From contig JAFZRG010000225.1 of NCBI GenBank assembly GCA_017619985.1, positions 1 to 12,147 on the forward strand: DNA of 12,147 nt, read 5' to 3'. Origin of the DNA: Bacillota bacterium (GTDB lineage Bacteria; Bacillota; Clostridia; Peptostreptococcales; Anaerovoracaceae). Of the stretch, positions 4,941 through 11,720 are shown piece by piece (within the stretch, counting starts at the first letter, position 1; each line of letters opens with the position of its first letter). The position numbers and the translations under genes were made by a program. Under the pieces are notes generated by a model that saw nothing but the letters and a program-made list of their open reading frames with translations, had not been told where the DNA came from and ran no database searches.

Positions 4941-7900
4941 TACATGCCGGCAGGGGTATCGGCCGCACCGCTTGGGATCGAAGTCACAAGCGATGCCGAG
5001 CTGCAGACAGCATTCGGTCTGATCAGCGCGACCGCACCGGAAAGCCCGGATGACACGATCACCGTCACGCTGGCAGGAGATGCCGCCGGTTATACCTACG
5101 CTGGCGACACCAACTTCGGCAACAACAACGTCGTGATCGAGCTGAACAACAAGGAATTGAACGTGACGGGCACGATCACCACGAATGCCAGGCTGACCGT
5201 CACCGGCGGCGGAACGCTCACCGCCGATATTGCAGGCGGCAACGACTGCGACGTGATCATCCAGAACGGCATAACGGCGAATATCGGCAGTATCGATATG
5301 CCCGGCGGAACGCCCAGGTTAACGGTGACAGATTCCACGCTCAACGTCGCCAATCATATCATTATGGATGGCACTCCCACGTTTGCAGTCTCGGACTCCG
5401 ACGGAACCATTGCGGATCTGTCGTTTGACGCAACTCCGGCAAATGTGACGTTCACGAACACCGAGATGACAATCAGAGTGCTGAACTGGGTGAGCGACAG
5501 CAGCATCAATTTTGTAAATTCGGTGATCACCATACCGACGCAGCTGAACGTTGGCTATGACACAGCCCCCGGCACGGTCTTCAATTTCGATGACAAATCC
5601 AAGATCGAGGTCCAGAACGGAGGCACGTTCTTCAGCAACACCGATGCGAACTGGTTCGCCGGCATCCTGAACGATAACCACTTCATCGCGGACCACTTCA
5701 CGGCAGCCGGCGCTGCCGGGAACGGTCCGGTCACCATCACCAACGCGAATGATATCACCGGTACGGCCCGTCCCGTGACGAACGTCGTCCTGAAGAAGAC
5801 CTTCGAAAAAGCCGCGTACCCCGCCGGCACCACGGTCTTCGAGATGAAACCGTACAACGGAAATCCGCAGGACCTCTTCCCCTCGGCAACGGAAGAGCAG
5901 CTCGGCGGTACGGCCTACTATACGGAAAACGTCGGCGTAACGGTCTGGAGCCCTGACATGCTTCAGGAAACGAACGTCGTGACCTACCCCAACGCCGGTT
6001 ACTGGATCGCGGGCGACGCGGAGCACGATGACAGCTCTTCGACCGCGAACCCCACGGTCGGTCAGGTCGGCATCACTGCGGCGGAGGTCACAGTCACGAT
6101 CACGGGCAATCACGAAGTCGTCGCCTATGACGGAGCCGCGCACACCGCCACGGGCTATGACGTCGCGTTCAATAACGTCGCATATGATGAAGGCTACGTC
6201 CAGTACAACGGTACGCCCAATCCTCCGGTCGCAACGACAGCAGGCGCTGTCGACGATACAGTAACCGAATACATGGGTCTGGACGCCGCCGACTTCGAAA
6301 ACACGAACGGCAACTTTAATGTCATCTTCGAGATCGCCGAAGACGGCTATATTACGGTCACTGACCTCACGATCGTAACGGTCACGCCGGACTATGCCGA
6401 AAAGGTCTACGGTGACGATGACCCGGCGTTTACGGCGACAGTCACACCGGCCATCCCGGATCCGACCGTCCTCACCTACACCTTCGAAAGAGATCCCGGT
6501 GAAGACCATGCTTCCTATGTTCTCCGGGCCACCGGCGAACATGTACAAGGCGAATACTACGTCGAATATGCGCCGAACGAACTTACCATCAACCAGGCGC
6601 AGGGGGTCACCGTGGCCGCCAAGGCAGATGCGACCATGAACAGAAATGCCGCGGTCCCCACGCTTTATGAGGTGACCGGCGGCGAATTCAAGTTCGACGA
6701 TGAGGATAATGTTCAGGTAAATGTCACCTGGACCGATCCCCTCGATACGGCAACTGCCGGCGAATACAGATTCCATATCACCTCCGTCGAGTTCGATCCC
6801 CCCACTCTGGCGGATAACTATACTACCGCGATCCTTCTTGCAGAAGCGGACGGCGTCCTGACCGTCAACAACTCCGGCGGCGGAGGAGGAGGCGGCGGTG
6901 GCGGCGGTGACGCCGAAGAGACCCCGTCCGAAGGCCCCTCCTACGACTTCAAGAAGACGGATGAAGGCATCGGTTCCTATTCCGATGATCCGGAAGAATG
7001 GACCTGGGGCGAACGCGCTGAACTGCCCAAGGACGTCGCCGACTTCTACAAGGTCCTCGTCGAGAACTCCGTGCCGGAAGAATACGCTCCGACCGTTGTC
7101 GGCGATGTGCTCACCGTCAAAGATCCGAACGGTATCCTCAGCTCCTCCACCGTCTCCTATACGAAACTGCCCGGCGGTCCGTCGGGTCACACGATCAGCA
7201 GCTTCCTGGCGAAAGACAGCACCTGGACGCTGCCCCTGGTCGATCCCGACATCCCGGCCACGCCGGTCGACGAAGTCCTGGTCTGCCAGGATGACGAACC
7301 GTTCTACACCGCCAACGGCGACGGCAAAGTCGACCAAACCACGTTCAACAACTCCGGTTTCTATACGGTCGGCGTCGGCACTGGCGACATGAAGATCGAC
7401 TACCCGAACCTGAAGACAGGCGACGTCGTGACCAATACGACCTTCAACGGCGTGTTCGTCACCAAGGTGCAGAAGGGCGGCAACCCGACGTACGATGCAG
7501 ACCTGGCGAAGCTCAAGAGCGATACGATCGCCTCGTTCCGCGCGTTCGAGCTCGACCACCCGGAAGTGTTCTGGCTGAACGGCTCCATCAAACTGAGAGT
7601 TCTGACCGTCACGATCAACGGCGTGCAGTACGCCCACATCTTCATGACGCTCGTGGACGACGGCGGCTTCACCATGCGCATCGTGGAATACGCTGCGGCA
7701 GGTGCCATCGAAGCGGCCATCCAGCAGAGAGACGCTGCCGTGAACGCCATCATCGCGCAGATCCCGGCAGGCCTGACGAACCGTCAGAAGGTCGTGAACC
7801 TCAACAAGTGGTTCACGCTGAACAACGAATACAACAGAAGCGCGGACCTCACCTCCATCGGCTACACGCCGCACAGAGCCCTGAAATCCCTGATGGGCAA

Positions 7901-8789
7901 CTTCGGCATCAACGGGCCGGTGTGCGACGGTTACTCCAGAGGCTTCAAGACGGTCTGCGACCGCCTCGGCATCCCCGTGCTGCTGGATACCGGCGTCGCG
8001 AGCATCGGCGCCCACAGCGAACTGCACATGTGGATGCGCATCCAGGTCGACGGCGTCTGGTACGGCACGGACTGCACCTGGGACGACCCGATCGTCAAGG
8101 GCAAGGACGGCAAGGTCTCCGGCTATGAGAACGAAAAGTACCTGCTCGTCGGTGACGACACGGTCGTGGACGGCGCCAAGTTCGGCATATCGCATCCGCA
8201 CAACAATACGCCGGGCGGTGTTACGGGCGTGCTGTTCGCCTCCCTGGTCATGAACACCGACGCCATCAACGGCTACACGCCACTCGATTTCGAGGACGTG
8301 CGCCTGTCCGACTGGTTCTACGATTACGTCCAGAGCGCCGTCAAGAAGGGCCTGATGGGCGGTACGGCGGAGAACATCTTCAGCCCGCTGGGCACCGCGA
8401 CGCGCGGCCAGATCGTCCAGATCCTCTACAACGCGGCGGGTCAGCCCGACGTGGACGAGGTCAAGGTCGAGGGCTGGTACGGCAAGGCGGCCACCTGGGC
8501 CATGAACAAGGGCATCGTAGCGGGCTATTCCGACGGCAAGTTCCACGGCGACGACTCCGTGACCCGCGAGCAGCTGGCCACGATCCTGTGGGCCTTCGAC
8601 GGCGCGCCCGAGCAGTCCGGTGAACTGGACTTCGCGGACGCGGACAAAGTCTCGGCCTACGCGGTACAGCCGCTGCTGTGGGCGAAGAACAAGGGCATCA
8701 TCGGCGGCAAGCCCGGCAACCTGGCCGATCCGCAGGGAACGGCTACGAGAGCCGAGATCGCCACGATCTTCTCGAATTATATCCAGTAA
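4890..8789 (+). CDS. Secreted SLH-anchored transglutaminase-like (CYK3-type) protein with beta-helix and Ig-like stalk, paralogue 1
   Basis: The 1299-residue protein starts with a signal peptide (residues 1-25/26: three Arg, a VLVLALCLAY core, VSA cleavage site). Residues 27-330 are repetitive beta-rich sequence rich in Asn, Thr and Gly, like a right-handed beta-helix. About 395-490 is an Ig-like module, and 495-570 an MBG-type module (KVYGDDDPAFTATV). Eleven glycines (663-673) form a linker. Residues 685-930 are a conserved module of unknown function shared with the next gene. The transglutaminase-like domain follows, with predicted triad C1012 (VCDGYS), H1046 (ELHMW) and D1061 (DCTWDDP). 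Three SLH repeats (about 1134-1180, 1191-1237, 1246-1299) should bind secondary cell-wall polysaccharide. The protein is therefore exported and wall-bound. The head could be a protease or a crosslinking enzyme; the substrate is unknown. The frame is open from 4773, but that start lies in the clpB terminator. ATG 4890 has GGAGG 7 bases ahead. Confidence 0.9.
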   Translation: MRRRILSIVLVLALCLAYMPAGVSAAPLGIEVTSDAELQTAFGLISATAPESPDDTITVTLAGDAAGYTYAGDTNFGNNNVVIELNNKELNVTGTITTNARLTVTGGGTLTADIAGGNDCDVIIQNGITANIGSIDMPGGTPRLTVTDSTLNVANHIIMDGTPTFAVSDSDGTIADLSFDATPANVTFTNTEMTIRVLNWVSDSSINFVNSVITIPTQLNVGYDTAPGTVFNFDDKSKIEVQNGGTFFSNTDANWFAGILNDNHFIADHFTAAGAAGNGPVTITNANDITGTARPVTNVVLKKTFEKAAYPAGTTVFEMKPYNGNPQDLFPSATEEQLGGTAYYTENVGVTVWSPDMLQETNVVTYPNAGYWIAGDAEHDDSSSTANPTVGQVGITAAEVTVTITGNHEVVAYDGAAHTATGYDVAFNNVAYDEGYVQYNGTPNPPVATTAGAVDDTVTEYMGLDAADFENTNGNFNVIFEIAEDGYITVTDLTIVTVTPDYAEKVYGDDDPAFTATVTPAIPDPTVLTYTFERDPGEDHASYVLRATGEHVQGEYYVEYAPNELTINQAQGVTVAAKADATMNRNAAVPTLYEVTGGEFKFDDEDNVQVNVTWTDPLDTATAGEYRFHITSVEFDPPTLADNYTTAILLAEADGVLTVNNSGGGGGGGGGGGDAEETPSEGPSYDFKKTDEGIGSYSDDPEEWTWGERAELPKDVADFYKVLVENSVPEEYAPTVVGDVLTVKDPNGILSSSTVSYTKLPGGPSGHTISSFLAKDSTWTLPLVDPDIPATPVDEVLVCQDDEPFYTANGDGKVDQTTFNNSGFYTVGVGTGDMKIDYPNLKTGDVVTNTTFNGVFVTKVQKGGNPTYDADLAKLKSDTIASFRAFELDHPEVFWLNGSIKLRVLTVTINGVQYAHIFMTLVDDGGFTMRIVEYAAAGAIEAAIQQRDAAVNAIIAQIPAGLTNRQKVVNLNKWFTLNNEYNRSADLTSIGYTPHRALKSLMGNFGINGPVCDGYSRGFKTVCDRLGIPVLLDTGVASIGAHSELHMWMRIQVDGVWYGTDCTWDDPIVKGKDGKVSGYENEKYLLVGDDTVVDGAKFGISHPHNNTPGGVTGVLFASLVMNTDAINGYTPLDFEDVRLSDWFYDYVQSAVKKGLMGGTAENIFSPLGTATRGQIVQILYNAAGQPDVDEVKVEGWYGKAATWAMNKGIVAGYSDGKFHGDDSVTREQLATILWAFDGAPEQSGELDFADADKVSAYAVQPLLWAKNKGIIGGKPGNLADPQGTATRAEIATIFSNYIQ
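6876..6908 (+). repeat. Polyglycine linker tract (11 codons)
   Basis: Eleven consecutive Gly codons (residues 663-673) use a mixture of GGC, GGA and GGT. They separate the Ig-like stalk from the conserved catalytic half. The paralogue has no such tract at the same junction. Mixed codons reduce replication slippage, so the tract is likely kept as a flexible hinge. Confidence 0.85.
6942..8279 (+). repeat. Duplicated catalytic core, copy 1
   Basis: Codons 685-1130 align with codons 323-730 of the next gene (9877-11100). Around the catalytic residues about 72 of 97 amino acids are identical by hand count, and the spacing of Cys, His and Asp is the same (34 and 15 residues). Copy 1 carries about 40 extra codons near 7080-7200. 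Confidence 0.85.
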
Positions 8790-8802
8790 AGGAAATACCG
8801 CG

Positions 8803-8836
8803 AAAACACCGGAGAGTAGACCTCTCCGGTGTTTTT
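8803..8836 (+). terminator. Rho-independent terminator of paralogue 1
   Basis: AAAACACCGGAGAG (8803-8816) pairs perfectly over 14 bp with CTCTCCGGTGTTTT (8822-8835) around a 5-base loop, TAGAC, ending in a T run. It lies 13 bases after the stop codon. Confidence 0.95.
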
Positions 8837-8846
8837 CTGTTATACT
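8817..8846 (+). promoter_or_regulatory. Promoter of the second SLH/transglutaminase gene
   Basis: The -10 TATACT (8841-8846) has TGT in front (extended -10), at the same place as the -10 of paralogue 1. The best -35 match at 18-base spacing is TAGACC (8817-8822), in the loop of the preceding terminator, a 4 of 6 match. The extended -10 probably carries most of the strength. The predicted start is near 8852, giving a leader of about 59 bases. Confidence 0.6.
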
Positions 8847-8961
8847 ATAAAATGTCTTAGTATATCCATCTTTTATTCTATATACAGTTCCTATGAACGG
8901 AGGGAATAAGATGAGGAAACGTTGTTTATCCATACTTCTGGTGCTGGCCCTGTGCCTGGCG
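8835..8961 (+). repeat. Leader/signal-peptide repeat, copy 2
   Basis: This matches 4813-4940. It contains the extended -10, an AGTATAT-y-CATCTTT leader block, the AACGGAGGG ribosome site and the first codons including an identical 23-base signal-peptide stretch. Conservation outside coding sequence shows that the duplication included the promoter. Confidence 0.8.
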
Positions 8962-11643
8962 TACCTGCCGGTGCAGGTGCACGCGGCGCAGGTGACCGAG
9001 ATCACCATCACCGGCCTGACGAATAAATACCGTGTCGGCGACCTTATCTCTGTCGACCTGGGCGGGATCTACATCTCGAGTAACGCCGAAGGAGGTATCA
9101 TGTCCGATGGTAAATCCATCTCGATCGATGGTACGGAATATGTCTATCCATGGGACACGTCTCTGACATGGGAAGCGGGCTCGGAATACACTCTGACGAT
9201 CCCTTTGATGCTCGGCAGCTCGGATACGCTCAGCACGAACGTCTGTACCGTCAACGGGGAAACGGTATCGCTGTCCGACGTCGGAACGAACGACGCTACG
9301 CTGTACTACACCATCTATGCCGCGAGCGAAGAAGCGACATTCACTACCGAGCCGACCGCGAAGACCGGCCTGACGTATACCGGTTCCGCGCAGGCGTTGG
9401 TGAACGCAGGGTCCTCCAATACCGGTACCGTGCAGTACCGGCTGGCGACCAGCGGTTCTGCGGAATGGAGCAATTCCGTTCCCACGGCGAAAGACGCCGG
9501 GACGTATGAGATCCTCTACCGGGTCAAGGGCAATAATACCCATCTCGATTACGAACCGGTCACGCCTATCGTGGTGACCATCGATCCGTCTACGGACGAC
9601 ATCGTGGTCCGGGTCAAAAACCAGAGCATCGCTGTGAATGAAGACCTTCCGGAGAACTCCTACACGGTCACCGGCCTGAAGGGAAGCGACACTCTGGAAG
9701 GAACGCCGGTCTACACCTACACGGACGGCTCCGTAACAGTCACTGACCCGAGAGAAGAAGGCCCCGGCGAATATGGAATTGCCGTGACCGGCCTGAGCCT
9801 CCCCACGGATATCCAAAACAACTACGGCGTCGATATCACCTTCTACAGCGGCAAGCTGACGGTCGGAGAGGAAAATTACTCGTACGACTTCGAGCAGCCC
9901 AGCACCGGCGTCGGTTCCGGCAAGGTCGGCAAGAACTCCTGGACCTGGGGCGAACGGGCGAATCTGCCGGTCGACGTCGCGGAGCTGTACAAAGTCCTGG
10001 TGCAGAATTCCGACGCGAAGGAATTCCTCGCGGAAGACGATACCTGGGCTCTGCCGCCGGTCGATCCGACCGGACCGACCTATCAGGTCGACGAAGCCCT
10101 GGTCTGCGAAGATCACGAGCCGGACTATTACGCCAACGGCGACGGACAGGTCGACCAGAGCACGTTCGGCAACTCCAACTTCTTTATCGTGGGCGTCGGC
10201 ACCGGCGACACGAAGGTCGATTATCCGAACCTGACGACCGGCGACGTCGTGACCAACACGAAGTTCAACGGCGTCTACATCACCAAACTGCAGAAGTCCG
10301 GCAATGCGACTTATGACGCCGACCTGGCCAAGCTGAAGAGCGACTGCATCGCAAGTTTCCGCGCGTTCGAGCTTGACCACCCCGAAGTGTTCTGGCTGAA
10401 CGGCTCCGTCAAGCTGCGCGTGCTCACCGTAACGTTCAGCGGTGTGCAGAGCTCCTACATCTTCATGACCCTCGTGGACGACGGAGGCTTTACGATGCGC
10501 ATCGCCGACTATAACGCGGCAGGCGCTGTCGAAGCAGCCATCGCACAGCGCGACGCGGCCGTAGAGGCCATCATCGCGCAGATCCCGGAGAACGCCACCA
10601 CCCCGCGTCTGAAGATCGCGAGCCTGAACAAGTGGTTCACGCTCCACAACGAATACAACAGAAGCACCGATCTCAGCAGCATCGGCTACACCCCGCACCG
10701 CTCCCTCAAGGCCCTGACGGGCAACTACGGGGTCAACGGCCCGGTGTGCGACGGCTATTCCCGCGCGGTCAAGGTGATCTGCGACAAGCTGGGCATCCCG
10801 GCCATCCTGGACACCGGCGTCGCGACGAACGGCAATCACAGCGAACTGCACATGTGGAACCGCATCAAGATCGACAACGTCTGGTACGGATTCGACTGCA
10901 CCTGGGATGACCCGATCGTCAAGGGCAAAAACGGCGTCGTTTCCGGCTACGAGAACGAGAACTTCCTGCTGGTGGGCAACGACACCATCGTAAACGGTTC
11001 GAAGTTCGGCGTTTCCCACCCGAGCAACGCGACGGCCGGCGGCACGACCGGCGTGCTGTTCGCATCGCTGACCGTCAACCCGGAGGCCATCGAAGGCTAC
11101 CTGGTGATGCCGTTCACAGACGTGCATCTGGGCGACTGGTTCTATGACCAGGTGAAAGCAGCCTACACCTACGGCATCGTCGGCGGCATGACGAAGACGA
11201 CCTACGTGCCCAACCTTCCGGACGGAAAGCTGACGCACGGACAGATCATGGTCATGGTGGCCAACCTGCACAGCCTGCAGAAAGGCGACAATTTCAAGAG
11301 CTACAGCGTGGCCGGAGACCACTGGGCCGCTTCCTTCCGCGACTACTGCAAGAAGGAAGGCATCATCGACGACCGGTTCGACAGCGTGCTGAACGAGCCC
11401 GTGACCCGCGCCGAGATGTCCTACTACTTCGCGAACTGCCTCAAGTCCAGTTCGTACAAGAACAAGAAGAGCGTGTCCTTAAGCGACATCGCGGATGACC
11501 CCTACAAGAGTGAGATCACCAAGCTCGCGAAGGCCGACATCGTCGGCGGCTTCCCGGACGGCACGTTCCGTCCCGACGAGCTCGTGACCCGCGCGCAGGC
11601 GGCGGTCTTCATCACGAACATCATCGCGGCGATCAATAACTAA
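8911..11643 (+). CDS. Secreted SLH-anchored transglutaminase-like (CYK3-type) protein with Ig-like stalk, paralogue 2
   Basis: The 910-residue protein has a signal peptide (residues 1-25/26, VLVLALCLAY core, ending VHA-A). Residues 27-140 are beta-rich with no family I recognise. Ig-like modules lie at about 143-228 (AGTYEILYRVKGN) and 231-318. The conserved module shared with paralogue 1 starts at 323. The transglutaminase-like domain has predicted triad C613 (VCDGYS), H647 (ELHMW) and D662 (DCTWDDP). Three SLH repeats (about 735-785, 800-847, 857-910) end the protein. It should be exported and held on secondary cell-wall polysaccharide, acting outside the cell as a protease or crosslinking enzyme; which one is not visible. 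Compared with paralogue 1 it lacks the beta-helix-like part, the polyglycine tract and a 40-residue insert, and its SLH repeats are much diverged. ATG 8911 has GGAGGG 6 bases ahead; an in-frame ATG at 8893 overlaps that ribosome site and is rejected. It has its own promoter and terminator. Confidence 0.9.
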   Translation: MRKRCLSILLVLALCLAYLPVQVHAAQVTEITITGLTNKYRVGDLISVDLGGIYISSNAEGGIMSDGKSISIDGTEYVYPWDTSLTWEAGSEYTLTIPLMLGSSDTLSTNVCTVNGETVSLSDVGTNDATLYYTIYAASEEATFTTEPTAKTGLTYTGSAQALVNAGSSNTGTVQYRLATSGSAEWSNSVPTAKDAGTYEILYRVKGNNTHLDYEPVTPIVVTIDPSTDDIVVRVKNQSIAVNEDLPENSYTVTGLKGSDTLEGTPVYTYTDGSVTVTDPREEGPGEYGIAVTGLSLPTDIQNNYGVDITFYSGKLTVGEENYSYDFEQPSTGVGSGKVGKNSWTWGERANLPVDVAELYKVLVQNSDAKEFLAEDDTWALPPVDPTGPTYQVDEALVCEDHEPDYYANGDGQVDQSTFGNSNFFIVGVGTGDTKVDYPNLTTGDVVTNTKFNGVYITKLQKSGNATYDADLAKLKSDCIASFRAFELDHPEVFWLNGSVKLRVLTVTFSGVQSSYIFMTLVDDGGFTMRIADYNAAGAVEAAIAQRDAAVEAIIAQIPENATTPRLKIASLNKWFTLHNEYNRSTDLSSIGYTPHRSLKALTGNYGVNGPVCDGYSRAVKVICDKLGIPAILDTGVATNGNHSELHMWNRIKIDNVWYGFDCTWDDPIVKGKNGVVSGYENENFLLVGNDTIVNGSKFGVSHPSNATAGGTTGVLFASLTVNPEAIEGYLVMPFTDVHLGDWFYDQVKAAYTYGIVGGMTKTTYVPNLPDGKLTHGQIMVMVANLHSLQKGDNFKSYSVAGDHWAASFRDYCKKEGIIDDRFDSVLNEPVTRAEMSYYFANCLKSSSYKNKKSVSLSDIADDPYKSEITKLAKADIVGGFPDGTFRPDELVTRAQAAVFITNIIAAINN
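9877..11100 (+). repeat. Duplicated catalytic core, copy 2
   Basis: Codons 323-730 align with codons 685-1130 of the preceding gene (6942-8279). Nucleotide identity is high in places; for example 24 consecutive bases starting GAAGTGTTCTGG are shared. Similarity drops sharply on both sides, in the stalk and in the SLH repeats. Confidence 0.85.
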
Positions 11644-11657
11644 TGCCATAGCACGTT

Positions 11658-11688
11658 AAAATCCCGGCCCTTTCGGGCCGGGATTTTT
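11658..11688. terminator. Bidirectional rho-independent terminator
   Basis: AAAATCCCGGCCC (11658-11670) pairs perfectly over 13 bp with GGGCCGGGATTTT (11675-11687) around a TTTC loop, with T84-88 style tailing on the plus strand (11684-11688). The minus strand reads GGGATTTTA, so it can also end transcription of the convergent oxidoreductase gene, whose stop lies 32 bases away. Confidence 0.93.
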
Positions 11689-11720
11689 GATTGCTTTCGT
11701 TCGGCTGTAAGCCTTTCCGA

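Noticed and set aside
7300..7345. Dockerin domain in the SLH proteins
   Set aside because: Only a single degenerate loop is present, without the duplicated F-hand repeat and without the first acidic ligand.
5319..9011. Antisense open frame of 1230 codons opposite the first SLH gene, running across the gap into the second
   Set aside because: It has an Arg/Val/Asp/Gly-rich composition with no domain, no clear ribosome site at its start, and it crosses a terminator and promoter. Long antisense frames are expected where GC-rich third positions remove stop codons on the other strand.
8926..11322. Antisense open frame of 798 codons opposite the second SLH gene
   Set aside because: Same composition and cause as the frame opposite the first gene; the sense frame has a signal peptide, catalytic motifs and SLH repeats.
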